Assembly: GCA_023390115.1 (NCBI GenBank)
Contig: JAEWDM010000022.1
Location: 1 to 64,000, forward strand
Reading direction: 5' to 3'
From: Bacillota bacterium
Lineage (GTDB): Bacteria > Bacillota > Clostridia > Acetivibrionales > DSM-27016
DNA: 64,000 nt
Shown here: positions 17,001-25,601 of the stretch, piece by piece
Layout: the number at the start of each line of letters is the position of its first letter
How positions within the stretch are numbered: the first letter of the stretch is position 1
Position numbers and translations under genes: made by a program
The notes under the pieces: generated by a model
Databases searched by the model: none
The model's input: only the letters and a program-made list of their open reading frames with translations
What the model was told of the DNA's origin: nothing

Positions 17001-17030
17001 AATAAATACGACCCTCCGGTTGAGGGAAGG
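17001..17030 (-). terminator. Weak rho-independent terminator after the 151-residue protein gene
   Basis: Minus-strand stem CCCTC/GAGGG with a 5-nt loop is followed by TCGTATTTATTTT. It lies 15 nt past the stop of the 17046-17501 gene. The stem is short. Confidence 0.4.
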
Positions 17031-17045
17031 CCGTGTTTCCAAGCA

Positions 17046-17501
17046 TTAGGATATTGGAATTTCTTGAATTGCGGAGCCTTGTATCACTCCGCCCTCTATA
17101 AGTGCCACAGCTAGTGTCAGTGATGACCCGGGGAGAGTGGCAAGTACCTGCAGAGAAATTTCTCTTAAGGGAGGTACTATGGGGAGATTAAAGATGAATC
17201 CGGTCTCGTCAAAGCCCGTTATAATTTCTCCATCCGCAGGTCCAAGATCCGGATTTCCGTTTTCAATAATCTGAATTGTTGTTCCTGCAGGAACATACAG
17301 TGTGATATATAACGGATCTATTGCACCGCTTGATTCCAGTCTGGCAAAGGAAAGAGCTTCCGTAAGCCAGGCCTCTTTGTCAAATGAGTCGGAGCTTGTG
17401 ACTTGGGCCTCAAATTTCCCTGAATTCACAACTACATTAGCAGGTCCTACTATTGTAGTTGTATGTGTGCCGCATTGATTTAATACAGAGTCTACGGTCA
17501 T
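17046..17501 (-). CDS. Uncharacterised 151-residue protein of the surface locus
   Basis: I do not recognise the family. The ATG has AGGAGG eight nt upstream, so it is a real gene. The protein is acidic and rich in beta-branched residues, has one Cys (about residue 9) and no signal peptide or membrane segment. The pattern of alternating hydrophobic strands (YITLYVPAGTTIQII, EISLQVLATLPGSSLTLAVALI) suggests a beta-sandwich, like small spore-coat or capsid-like shell proteins. It is a single-gene unit between the glycan operon and the divergent glycosyltransferase genes, which fits a structural surface protein. That role is a guess from context. Confidence 0.7.
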   Translation of the reverse strand: MTVDSVLNQCGTHTTTIVGPANVVVNSGKFEAQVTSSDSFDKEAWLTEALSFARLESSGAIDPLYITLYVPAGTTIQIIENGNPDLGPADGEIITGFDETGFIFNLPIVPPLREISLQVLATLPGSSLTLAVALIEGGVIQGSAIQEIPIS

Positions 17502-17626
17502 ATTATTGCCTCCTGTTTATAGGTTTCATTACATAATATAAAAAAACATAAAATATAGTTACATATTATTGAGTATTTACATAAAATGTTACTGAGCTTA
17601 TGCTCTCATGGATAGCGAGGCATGTA

Positions 17627-17653
17627 ACAAATAAATGGGATTGACATAATATG
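17627..17653 (+). promoter_or_regulatory. Possible sigma-K-like promoter of the first C4 glycosyltransferase
   Basis: AC at 17627-17628, 16 nt, then CATAATATG at 17645-17653, about 50 nt before the start codon. A nearly identical ATTGACATAATAT block precedes the third paralogue at 21956. Confidence 0.4.
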
Positions 17654-17703
17654 GATTAGGGTGTTGTTTTTATAGCATAAAACTTAAGGAAAGGATAAAT
17701 AAA

Positions 17704-18603
17704 ATGATGCCGCCATTTGTTAACTATGTCACATTTAACAGACTGGGCCTTACGGAGAGGAGTCTTAGATCTATACTGAATACTCCTGAGGATTTTGAGA
17801 TGCATATAATCGACAGCAACTCAAAGGACGACACATGGAGCTATATTCAGTCTCTTTCAGACAACCGGATAAAGTCCAAAACACGATTTCCTCTGAATAA
17901 CGGACCCATCCTGCCATCTAATTTCAACCTTACCAAAAGAAGGCCTGAGCAATATTTTATAACAATTGACAGCGATGTGTATATGAAAACACCCAATTGG
18001 ATATCTAAATTTATTGAGGTTTTCAATGCCTTTCCTGAGGCAGGTCTTCTCGGTGTGCATAAAGGACCTCCGTATTGCGAAAAGGGACCTGAGGTTATAA
18101 GCAGATGCAGGAACGGAGTATCGTACCTTGAGCTCAAGCACGGCAAACTGGGAGACCCGCTTGACTTTGTTCCGGGCTGCTGCCAGTGCTTAAGGCCCGA
18201 GCTTATAAGGGAAATGGGGTATTGGAGTGAAGAAAACGGCTATGGAGATGCCGAGCTGTCTTTGAGAATAAACCACTACACTTCCTTCAGGGCAGGCTTT
18301 GTAACCGGGATTCAAATAGATATGACTCAGAAAATACTTTGCGGCGAATGCCGTGCAAAGCAGTGGTGCAAGCTTGACCGCAGTAAAAATACCTGTTTTA
18401 CAATCCACCAGAAGGGGCATAAGAATTTGGAGGCGGCGGAGCTGTTCATGCCTAAATATTATGCCACATTTAAAGAACTTGAGGAGGGGAAAAGGACCGC
18501 CTACTGCGCGTCCATATTTGATCCCAAATCGTATGAAACCCATTTCTACAACATGGAATGGGCACTGCAAAACTTTAACTATTTTATACAAAATACCAAT
18601 TAA
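17704..18603 (+). CDS. GT2-type glycosyltransferase with four-cysteine motif, paralogue A
   Basis: The 299-residue protein has a GT-A fold N-terminal half: FVNYVTFNRLGLTERSL, the IIDSNSKDDTW nucleotide-binding strand, and TIDSDVY as the metal-binding DxD. A conserved block C-x2-C-x5-C-x8-C follows at about residues 217-235 and looks like a structural zinc site. It then ends in a family-specific tail rich in aromatic residues. It forms a tandem pair with paralogue B (37 nt gap), and a third copy lies at 21956. The set probably glycosylates the collagen-like protein or extends its glycan; donor unknown. Confidence 0.85.
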   Translation: MMPPFVNYVTFNRLGLTERSLRSILNTPEDFEMHIIDSNSKDDTWSYIQSLSDNRIKSKTRFPLNNGPILPSNFNLTKRRPEQYFITIDSDVYMKTPNWISKFIEVFNAFPEAGLLGVHKGPPYCEKGPEVISRCRNGVSYLELKHGKLGDPLDFVPGCCQCLRPELIREMGYWSEENGYGDAELSLRINHYTSFRAGFVTGIQIDMTQKILCGECRAKQWCKLDRSKNTCFTIHQKGHKNLEAAELFMPKYYATFKELEEGKRTAYCASIFDPKSYETHFYNMEWALQNFNYFIQNTN

Positions 18604-18640
18604 TTATTTAATGCGATTTTATAGGAAAGGGAATGATAAG

Positions 18641-19540
18641 ATGACACCTCCATTTATTAATTATGTTACCTTTAACAGAGTGGGCCTGACAGAGAGGAGC
18701 CTCGGTTCTATTCTCAGCACCCCTGAGGATTTTGAAATGCATATAATCGACAGCAATTCAAAGGATAATACCTGGGACTATATACAGGAGCTGAATGATC
18801 CCCGCATTAAGTCAAAGACAAAATTTCCTTTGAACTACGGAGCTATCCTGCCTGCCAATTTTAATTTGCTGAAAAGGAGGCCCGACCAGTTTTTTTTCAA
18901 TATCGACAGTGATGTATATATAAAGACTCCCGACTGGATCACAAAGTTTATGCAGGTGTTTGATGCATTTCCCGAGGTGGGGCTTCTGGGCCTTCAAAGA
19001 GGTTATCCGTATCCTCAGTATTTGCCCTCTGTCATTGACCGGGTCAATGGGAATGTAAGCTACCTGCAGTTGAAGAACGGATTTGTCGATACAATGCTTG
19101 ACTTTATTCCGGGGCATCTTCAGTGCCTCAGGCCTCAGCTTATAGAGCAGATAGGCTACTGGAGCGAGGAAAACTATTATGGAGATGCCGAGCTGTCAAT
19201 AAGGGTAAATAATTATACCACCTTCAAGGCAGGATTTATGAAAAATATAGAGATTGATATGATACAGAGCATAGCCTGCCAGGAATGTAAGGTAAGGCAT
19301 TTATGCAAGCTTGACAAAAAACTGAACACATGCTTTACCGTAAGGAACAGGGGGCACAAAAATGAGTCTGCAGCCGATAAGTTCAAGGCTAAATACCTGG
19401 CCACCTTCAAGGAGCTTGCAGACAGAGAGAGAAGCGCCTACTGCGGATCGATTTATGATGCGGCATCCCAGAAAAGGAATGTATACCACCTGGATTGGGC
19501 GCAGGAGAATATATTGTTTTTCATTCAAAATGGCAATTGA
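18641..19540 (+). CDS. GT2-type glycosyltransferase with four-cysteine motif, paralogue B
   Basis: This is a 299-residue close paralogue of the preceding gene, the same length and collinear throughout: FINYVTFNRVGLTERSL, IIDSNSKDNTW, NIDSDVY, and CQECKVRHLC...C in the four-cysteine block. The open frame extends 5' to 18353 inside paralogue A, but the true start is the ATG at 18641 with GGAAAGGGAATGATAAG before it, giving exactly the same length as A. It is followed by a 57-nt perfect hairpin terminator. Recent duplication is likely, with divergence in the central acceptor region. Confidence 0.85.
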   Translation: MTPPFINYVTFNRVGLTERSLGSILSTPEDFEMHIIDSNSKDNTWDYIQELNDPRIKSKTKFPLNYGAILPANFNLLKRRPDQFFFNIDSDVYIKTPDWITKFMQVFDAFPEVGLLGLQRGYPYPQYLPSVIDRVNGNVSYLQLKNGFVDTMLDFIPGHLQCLRPQLIEQIGYWSEENYYGDAELSIRVNNYTTFKAGFMKNIEIDMIQSIACQECKVRHLCKLDKKLNTCFTVRNRGHKNESAADKFKAKYLATFKELADRERSAYCGSIYDAASQKRNVYHLDWAQENILFFIQNGN

Positions 19541-19561
19541 TTTTGGGCTATATAATTATCA

Positions 19562-19618
19562 TATTTCAGCCAAAGCAAAAAGCAGCCGGACCGGCTGCTT
19601 TTTGCTTTGGCTGAAATA
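19562..19618. terminator. Bidirectional terminator, perfect 28-bp stem
   Basis: The left arm 19562-19589 and right arm 19591-19618 are fully complementary around a single central A. The stem contains AAAGCAAAAAGC on one side and GCTTTTTGCTTT on the other, so U-rich runs follow a GC-rich core in both directions. It sits between convergent genes, paralogue B (+) and rfbB (-). Confidence 0.85.
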
Positions 19619-19647
19619 CACCTTGCGAAGGGCTTTGATTTAAGACC

Positions 19648-20631
19648 TTATTCCTTAAACCAATCAGGATTGCTTTTATACCACCTGACACAATCCGCGA
19701 GACCGTCTTCTAACTTAATCTTGCTTGACCAGTTAAGGTTGCTTTTGATTTTATAGCTGTTAAGGGCATAACGCTTATCGTGTCCGGGCCTGTCTTTGAC
19801 CATGCGTACAAGCTCCTGGGGCTTGCCGAGTATTTTCAGAATCCTTGAGGCCATTTCAAGGTTGGATACCTCCTCCCCGGTGCCTATATTATATATTTGT
19901 CCGGGCTTTCCATAAAACAATGCCCGTATTATGGCTATACAGTGGTCCTGAACATGTATCCACTCCCTGACATTTGTACCGTCCCCGTAAATGGGTATTG
20001 AATTGTCCTGCAAGGCGTTCAAAATACAGGTAGGTATAAATTTTTCACTGTACTGGTACGGCCCGTAGTTGTTACAGCATCTTGTAATTATGACAGGCAG
20101 TCCATAGGTCTTTGCAAAAGCGCCCGCCATAAGATCCGCCCCTGCTTTAGAAGCGGAGTAAGGGCTGCTTGGGTCGAGGTTTGATCCCTCCAAAAAGTAA
20201 TCGTTACTGTTGTCAAGGCTTCCGTATACTTCATCTGTAGATACCTGAAGAAACCTGTTTCCCTGAAAACCGTGCCTGCCCCATAAATGCCTCGCACCCT
20301 CAAGCAATGTCATGGTTCCCAGTATGTTTGTGCTTACAAAAACAGAAGGATGGCTTATACTCCTGTCAACATGGGATTCTGCGGCAAAGTTTATTATGTG
20401 ATCGGGCTTATATTTTCTGAATACATAATTCACCAGCTCATAATTGCAGATATCACCTTTTATAAAATGATATCTTGGATTGTTTTCAATAGATCTTAAA
20501 TTATTAATGTTTCCTGCATAGGTCAGCTTATCTATATTTACCAGAATATAATTTTTATTCCTCTTCAGGAAATAAGTTATAAAGTTACTGCCTATAAAGC
20601 CTGCCCCTCCTGTAACCAGCAAGACCTTCAT
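19648..20631 (-). CDS. rfbB: dTDP-glucose 4,6-dehydratase
   Basis: This 327-residue extended SDR makes dTDP-4-keto-6-deoxy-D-glucose. The NAD motif is TGGAGFIGSN (about residues 7-16), the active site has STDEVYG (Thr-Asp-Glu) and YSASK. I start at the ATG 20629-20631 because GGAG is nine nt upstream; the ATG three codons earlier would touch the ribosome site. It follows rfbA on the same strand with an 80-nt gap. rmlC and rmlD for rhamnose are absent here, so the keto sugar more likely goes to the VioA-like aminotransferase at 22883. Confidence 0.92.
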   Translation of the reverse strand: MKVLLVTGGAGFIGSNFITYFLKRNKNYILVNIDKLTYAGNINNLRSIENNPRYHFIKGDICNYELVNYVFRKYKPDHIINFAAESHVDRSISHPSVFVSTNILGTMTLLEGARHLWGRHGFQGNRFLQVSTDEVYGSLDNSNDYFLEGSNLDPSSPYSASKAGADLMAGAFAKTYGLPVIITRCCNNYGPYQYSEKFIPTCILNALQDNSIPIYGDGTNVREWIHVQDHCIAIIRALFYGKPGQIYNIGTGEEVSNLEMASRILKILGKPQELVRMVKDRPGHDKRYALNSYKIKSNLNWSSKIKLEDGLADCVRWYKSNPDWFKE

Positions 20632-20711
20632 CCTGAACATCTCCTTTCCTTAAAGCTATTTAAATTCCTAATAGTACCCTGGCTTCCGGATAAGAATTCT
20701 GTCGCAGGGTA

Positions 20712-21797
20712 CTACAAGGTACCATTGCTTCCCGATTGTATATATATTTCGCTGTTGTCTCCGATTAAAAAGCATATTGAATTGGGCTTTTCGGAGGTTC
20801 CCTTTACTATTGCATTTTTTCCAATCAGGCTTCCTGAAACTCTTTTGCCTACATTGCGCAGCTTTGAGCCTTCCATAATTATGCTGTTTTCAACTTCACA
20901 GCCGTCTATCTTTACAAGGCTGCCTATAGAGGCGTAGGGGCCTATATAGCTGCCCTTTATTACTGAATTGCTTCCGATTGTAACAGGGCCTCTTATAATA
21001 CTGTCAGTGATTAAAACACTGCTGTCGGCAATGATTTTACCGGTACATACACAATTATTATTTCTATTAATATACGTGGAACTTTCCAGCCCGTCAAGCA
21101 TTAATTGATTGGCCTCCAGCAGGTCGGACAGCTTTCCGGTATCCTTCCACCACCCTTTTGTAATTTCGTAGCATATGCTTCCTCCTATGTCAAGCATCAT
21201 CTGCATGGCATCTGTGATTTCAAGCTCCCCTCTTTTGGAGGGAGCGGTTTTGGCTATTGCATCGAAAATTGTTTTATCAAATGCGTATACTCCGGTGATA
21301 ATGAGATCACTTACGGGCTCCGGGGGCTTTTCGACCAGCCGCACAATACGGCTGTTTTCAACCACTGCCGCGCCAAAGCCTGCCGGATTTTCCATCCTGT
21401 GAAGCAAAACTGAGGCGTTTGCTCCGGAGGCATGAAACTTGTCAATAAAGCTGCTAAGACCCATATCAAACAGGTTGTCTCCTAAAATCATTATGAAATC
21501 ACTGTCACCTGTAAAATCCGCAGCTGTCTTGACAGCGTGCGCAAGTCCGAGCGGCTCCTTCTGATGAATGTAGCTTATACGCGCATTCCACCTGCTTCCG
21601 TCTCCGACTGCCGACTGAACCTCCTTATGAGTGCTGCCCACAATTATGCCTATATCGGATATATGAGCGTTCACTACTTTTTCTATTATATAAAACAATG
21701 CAGGCTTGTTTGCGACGGGTATAAGCTGCTTGGCATTGGTATATGTCAGCGGCCTCAGCCTGGAGCCTGTTCCTCCGCTTAAAATAAGTGCTTTCAT
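20712..21797 (-). CDS. rfbA: Glucose-1-phosphate thymidylyltransferase, long (two-domain) form
   Basis: The 361-residue enzyme couples dTTP and glucose 1-phosphate to give dTDP-glucose. ALILSGGTGSRLRPLT is the nucleotide-binding signature; the C-terminal third is a left-handed beta-helix of hexapeptide type (SVLITDSIIRGPVTIGSNSVI). This two-domain form is common in actinobacterial and clostridial deoxysugar clusters, while the classical RmlA is about 290 residues. The start is the ATG at 21795-21797 (MKALILSGG), preceded by AGGAA; the open frame runs 43 codons further but lacks any family similarity there. It is divergent from paralogue C. Confidence 0.88.
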   Translation of the reverse strand: MKALILSGGTGSRLRPLTYTNAKQLIPVANKPALFYIIEKVVNAHISDIGIIVGSTHKEVQSAVGDGSRWNARISYIHQKEPLGLAHAVKTAADFTGDSDFIMILGDNLFDMGLSSFIDKFHASGANASVLLHRMENPAGFGAAVVENSRIVRLVEKPPEPVSDLIITGVYAFDKTIFDAIAKTAPSKRGELEITDAMQMMLDIGGSICYEITKGWWKDTGKLSDLLEANQLMLDGLESSTYINRNNNCVCTGKIIADSSVLITDSIIRGPVTIGSNSVIKGSYIGPYASIGSLVKIDGCEVENSIIMEGSKLRNVGKRVSGSLIGKNAIVKGTSEKPNSICFLIGDNSEIYIQSGSNGTL

Positions 21798-21889
21798 GCA
21801 TATATTCCTAAAAATCTTTATGTCTACTATATAGTATTTTAAACGGTCTCCGATTGTGTACATAAAACTCAAAAAACTGATTGATGTCA

Positions 21890-21916
21890 ACATATCGGGT
21901 TCATTGACATAATATA
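21890..21916 (+). promoter_or_regulatory. Possible sigma-K-like promoter of the third C4 glycosyltransferase
   Basis: AC at 21890-21891, 16 nt, then CATAATATA, a full match to AC-N16-CATAnnnTA, 40 nt before the start. It shares ATTGACATAATAT with the site before paralogue A. Confidence 0.45.
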
Positions 21917-21955
21917 AAAGAGGCAATTTTAACAGGGAGGCCGCAGGCGATATTT

Positions 21956-22834
21956 ATGATACCTCCGTTAGTAAGCTTTGTAGCATGGAACAGGCTTGGG
22001 CTTACGGCAAGAAATCTAACTGCTCTTCTTGCAACCCGGGATGATTTCGAGCTGTATATTATTGATAATAATTCTACGGATAACTCCTGGGATTTCATTC
22101 AGGATTTAAGGGACGAGAGAATAAAGTTAAGGAAAAGGTTTGAGCTTAACAGAGGCCCTGTTTATGCTTCAAACTATAATTTATCCCGAAGAAAACGAGA
22201 ACAGTATTTTATAACGGTTGACAGCGATGTAAATATACATACTCCCGATTGGGTCAGCGTTTTTTTAAACGCCTTTTCAGTGTTTCCCGAGGTCGGGCTT
22301 CTGGGGGCAGTGAGTAAGGAGTATTACGACAGGTATAACCAGACTATTATAAGGAAAGAGGAGAGAGGCATTTACTACCTGCAGCTTGTAAGAGGGTTTG
22401 TAGAGGGCTGCTGCCAGTGCCTGCGGCCTGAGCTTCTTGATATTCTGGGCTATTGGAGCGAGGAAAGCTGCATGGGTGATGCTGAAATTTGCAGCAGGAT
22501 ATGCACAGGCACCTCCTACAAGGCAGGCTTTCTCCCCGCTGTTGCAATCGACCAGCTTCAGCACGTAAATTGCAATGAGTGCGCGGCACAAAAATGGTGC
22601 GGTCTGGACAGGGGTAAAAAAACCTGCTTTGATATAAGGAATGAAAAGTATTCCAACCCCCGGTTCCGAACTGTAAATGGATGGAAGCACAATAAATGCA
22701 TAAAGGAAATGGAACAGGGCAGAAGGCCGGTATTCTGTCCGTCTGTACACGATGCCGAGTCCCGGAAGGCTGTCCTTTACAACAGCAGTATGGCAGAGGA
22801 AAATTTTCGGTTTTATGAGCTGCATGGCAATTGA
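21956..22834 (+). CDS. GT2-type glycosyltransferase with four-cysteine motif, paralogue C
   Basis: This 292-residue protein is the most divergent of the three paralogues but keeps all landmarks: LVSFVAWNRLGLTARNL, IIDNNSTDNSW, TVDSDVN, and CNECAAQKWC...C with identical C-x2-C-x5-C-x8-C spacing. The central region differs (it reads VEGCCQCLRPELL), which may reflect another acceptor. It is divergent from rfbA and lies 48 nt before the VioA-like aminotransferase, so it is probably co-transcribed with that gene and may use the amino sugar it makes. Confidence 0.85.
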   Translation: MIPPLVSFVAWNRLGLTARNLTALLATRDDFELYIIDNNSTDNSWDFIQDLRDERIKLRKRFELNRGPVYASNYNLSRRKREQYFITVDSDVNIHTPDWVSVFLNAFSVFPEVGLLGAVSKEYYDRYNQTIIRKEERGIYYLQLVRGFVEGCCQCLRPELLDILGYWSEESCMGDAEICSRICTGTSYKAGFLPAVAIDQLQHVNCNECAAQKWCGLDRGKKTCFDIRNEKYSNPRFRTVNGWKHNKCIKEMEQGRRPVFCPSVHDAESRKAVLYNSSMAEENFRFYELHGN

Positions 22835-22882
22835 TAATTTACATAAAGGAAATAATTTAAAGCTTTAAAAGGATGTGTTTTT

Positions 22883-24013
22883 ATGGTTAGAGCCAAAGCC
22901 TTTTCGCAGCCCGTATATGTTACCAGCCCGCTGCTGCCTGGCCTTGAGGATATGAACAAAATGCTCTCATTGATATGGCAGAGCGGCCAGCTTACAAACA
23001 ACGGCAGGATGGCTGCTCAGTTGGAAAAAGAGCTTACGGGTTTTCTGGGGTCAGAGAGCCTTTCGCTGTTTTCAAACGGCACCGTCGCTCTTCAGCTTGC
23101 ATGCAGGCTTCTGAGACTGTCAGGAGAGGTAATAACCACTCCGTTTACCTTTGCAGCCACCTGCCACGCTTTGTCATGGTGCAATCTCACTCCTGTTTTC
23201 TGTGACATTGAGGAGAATACCTTTAATATAGATCCTAAGGAAATAGAAAAGCTAATCACTTCCAATACCACTGCCATAATGCCTGTGCATGTTTTCGGCA
23301 ACCCCTGCGGGGTTGAGGAAATTAACGGCATTGCAAAAAAATACGGGCTAAAGGTAATATACGATGCTGCCCATGCCTTTGGCGTGGAGGTGGGAGGGAA
23401 GCCTATAGGCTGCTTTGGAGACATATCAATGTTCAGCCTTCATGCCACAAAGCTCTATCATACTATAGAGGGCGGTGCCTTAACATTCAATGATCCATAT
23501 TTAAAGCAGAGGGCGGACTCGCTTAGAAATTTTGGGATATTGAACGAGGAATTGATAATTGAGCCTGGGACTAATGCCAAGCTGAATGAGGTTCAGGCCG
23601 CGGTGGGAATATTACTTCTTAAGCAGGTAAATAAGGAAATTGAGGGAAGAAAGGCAATTACGGGCATATATAGAAGCCTTCTTAAGGATGTGCCCGGTGT
23701 TAAGCTTTTTGAAGAGGCAGAGGGAGTGAAATATAATTATCCATATTTCGTGATAGCGGTAAATGAATGCGAATTTGGTATATCTCGCGACATGCTGTAC
23801 GAAAGACTAAAGGGGTATAATGTTTTTGCGAGAAAATACTTTTATCCTCTTTGCAGCCAGTTCCCCTGCTATAAAAGCCTTCCTTCCGCAGTTCCCGGAA
23901 GGCTTCCGGTGGCTGAAAAAATTGTTGGAAGGGTAATGGCGCTTCCCCTTCACGGGAGGCTGCCTGGAGAGTATGCCGAAAGGATCTGTGCAATAATAAA
24001 AGAGATGCATTGA
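22883..24013 (+). CDS. DegT/DnrJ/EryC1 aminotransferase, VioA-like
   Basis: This 376-residue PLP enzyme belongs to the sugar aminotransferase family. LTNNGRMAAQLEKEL, TTPFTFAATCHAL, VIYDAAHAFGVE and FSLHATKLYHTIEGGAL (PLP lysine) match the pattern I know from VioA, which turns dTDP-4-keto-6-deoxy-glucose into dTDP-4-amino-4,6-dideoxy-glucose (viosamine). That substrate is exactly the product of rfbA and rfbB nearby. Other DegT enzymes act at C3 or make perosamine, so this is a likely but unproven assignment. A long palindrome sits three nt past its stop. Confidence 0.8.
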   Translation: MVRAKAFSQPVYVTSPLLPGLEDMNKMLSLIWQSGQLTNNGRMAAQLEKELTGFLGSESLSLFSNGTVALQLACRLLRLSGEVITTPFTFAATCHALSWCNLTPVFCDIEENTFNIDPKEIEKLITSNTTAIMPVHVFGNPCGVEEINGIAKKYGLKVIYDAAHAFGVEVGGKPIGCFGDISMFSLHATKLYHTIEGGALTFNDPYLKQRADSLRNFGILNEELIIEPGTNAKLNEVQAAVGILLLKQVNKEIEGRKAITGIYRSLLKDVPGVKLFEEAEGVKYNYPYFVIAVNECEFGISRDMLYERLKGYNVFARKYFYPLCSQFPCYKSLPSAVPGRLPVAEKIVGRVMALPLHGRLPGEYAERICAIIKEMH

Positions 24014-24016
24014 CTG

Positions 24017-24077
24017 ATGCACAGGGACGGTTCTCCTGCCTCAAGCAAGCTGAGGCAGGAGAACCGTCCCTGTGCAT
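24017..24077. repeat. Long perfect palindrome, repeat family copy 1
   Basis: Arms 24017-24043 and 24051-24077 (27 bp each) pair perfectly around a 7-nt loop. The core CAGGGACGGTTCTCCTGCCT is identical to that of copy 2 at 34157. It follows the aminotransferase stop directly and may work as a terminator, though no T tract follows. The rest of the 347-bp gap (24078-24360) is very AT-rich. It holds a weak 63-codon frame (24080-24271, Lys-rich, one possible membrane helix) with no ribosome site, which I do not call as a gene. Confidence 0.85.
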
Positions 24078-24360
24078 TTATGAAAAAAATAAGTAAAAAA
24101 TATGAAAAATATATGAAAAAACATGGACTGCTAATAGCTCTTTTACAAAAAACATTGATACTAATAGTATACATAACTATAATTAAATATTTTATTTCTA
24201 TTGACAAAAGCCTTATAGAGCAATATAATGAATTTGTGCTCAAGATTCAGATTTGTGAAAAGACATGTTAAAAATTTATATTATCTGAAAATAATTAAAT
24301 TATCTTCATGATAAAAATTAAAATATTGTGAAAAATAATATGTAAAATGGCGGGTGGATT

Positions 24361-25377
24361 ATGAAGGTTAAGATGGCTGACATTGCAAAAGACGCGAATG
24401 TATCAATAGCTACTGTAGCCAGGGTTGTGAGGGATAACGGCTATGTGTCCGAGAGTGTGAGAAAAAAAGTACAGGAAACAATTGATAAACTGGGCTATAT
24501 AGCGAAGACTGATACGTTGTCAAAAAATAATTCCAGGGAGAGCTTCATAGGCCATATAGTACCAAGCTCGTGCTCAAACTTTTTTTTCCAGATGCTGTCC
24601 AGAAGCGTAAACAAAGCTGCTTATGAAAGGGGGTTTTATGTACTTGCAGTAAATTCGGGAGAGGATATTCTGGAAATTCCGCACTTGATTGACGGACTTA
24701 TTAAAAAGAATGTTGACGGTATTATTTTCAGCTCTTTTATTCAGCATAATGTTCCGGAAAATTTGAAGGACTATATGGAAAATTTAAATACGCCAGTGGT
24801 TATGATTGAGAGACCCGCGGAATATTTCGGAGTCGATAAGGTTCTGGTCAATAATGCCGAGGGGACATTTATTGCGACAAATTACCTTATAGAAAAGGGG
24901 CATAAGGAAATAGCATACATAGGGAAAAAGCAGGTATTTAATGTGGAAAAGGAGCGCTATTCCGGATATCTTATGGCTATGCAGAAAAAGGATATTGAGC
25001 TCTATGCCAAGACCCATTCTTATTTTGTTCAGGAGTATACTCCCGAATATGGATATGAGGCTGCCAAAAAGGCATTTGAGGAGGCTAAAAGGCCCAGCGC
25101 AATATTAGTAGCTGCCGATATACTGTCTGTAGGCGTGCTCCAATATCTGTATGACAGGGGCATTAAGGTGCCTGAAGATGTTTCTATAGTAGGACATGAC
25201 GACACTATTTCGGAGTATATGTCTCCTCCTCTGACGACAGTTCGCCTTCCTATAGAGGATATGGCCGCAGAAGCCGTTAATATGCTTGTTGCAAGAAAAA
25301 ATGAGATATATTACAATGCAAGGAGTATATCTATAAGTCCTAAAATAATAGAAAGAAGATCGGTTAAAAGCTTATAA
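24361..25377 (+). CDS. LacI family transcriptional regulator
   Basis: The 338-residue protein has the N-terminal LacI helix-turn-helix (KMADIAKDANVSIATVARVV, about residues 4-23) and hinge, then a periplasmic-binding-protein-like effector domain (IIFSSF, VVMIERPA, ILVAADILSVGVLQYLYDRG, VPEDVSIVGHDD). It would bind an operator as a dimer and respond to a sugar or glycoside. It is on the same strand as the importer operon, 224 bp upstream, and is the likely local regulator. I could not pick out a clear LacI-type operator in that 224-bp gap. Confidence 0.9.
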   Translation: MKVKMADIAKDANVSIATVARVVRDNGYVSESVRKKVQETIDKLGYIAKTDTLSKNNSRESFIGHIVPSSCSNFFFQMLSRSVNKAAYERGFYVLAVNSGEDILEIPHLIDGLIKKNVDGIIFSSFIQHNVPENLKDYMENLNTPVVMIERPAEYFGVDKVLVNNAEGTFIATNYLIEKGHKEIAYIGKKQVFNVEKERYSGYLMAMQKKDIELYAKTHSYFVQEYTPEYGYEAAKKAFEEAKRPSAILVAADILSVGVLQYLYDRGIKVPEDVSIVGHDDTISEYMSPPLTTVRLPIEDMAAEAVNMLVARKNEIYYNARSISISPKIIERRSVKSL

Positions 25378-25601
25378 TCATTTAAGTTTGTATATATTAT
25401 TACTTTCTTGATTTCTTACGATGGCATCATAGACACATCATTGCCGGGAATTTTCTTGAGAGTTAGGCATACGCACTGCTTTTTTAAGAAATATTACTTT
25501 ATTGTAAGGCGTAAGCTTAATTCATTTATTACATTCTTAACATATTTAACATAAAGTCATTCAAATATATGCCAATAATTATATGCTATGGAGGTATATC
25601 A

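Noticed and set aside
18353..18640. N-terminal extension of the second C4 glycosyltransferase
   Set aside because: It overlaps the first paralogue in another frame; the ATG at 18641 gives the same length and start as its paralogue and has a ribosome site.
24080..24271. 63-codon frame with one possible membrane helix after the first palindrome
   Set aside because: No ribosome site, extreme AT content, and its first bases abut the palindrome. Not enough for a gene call.
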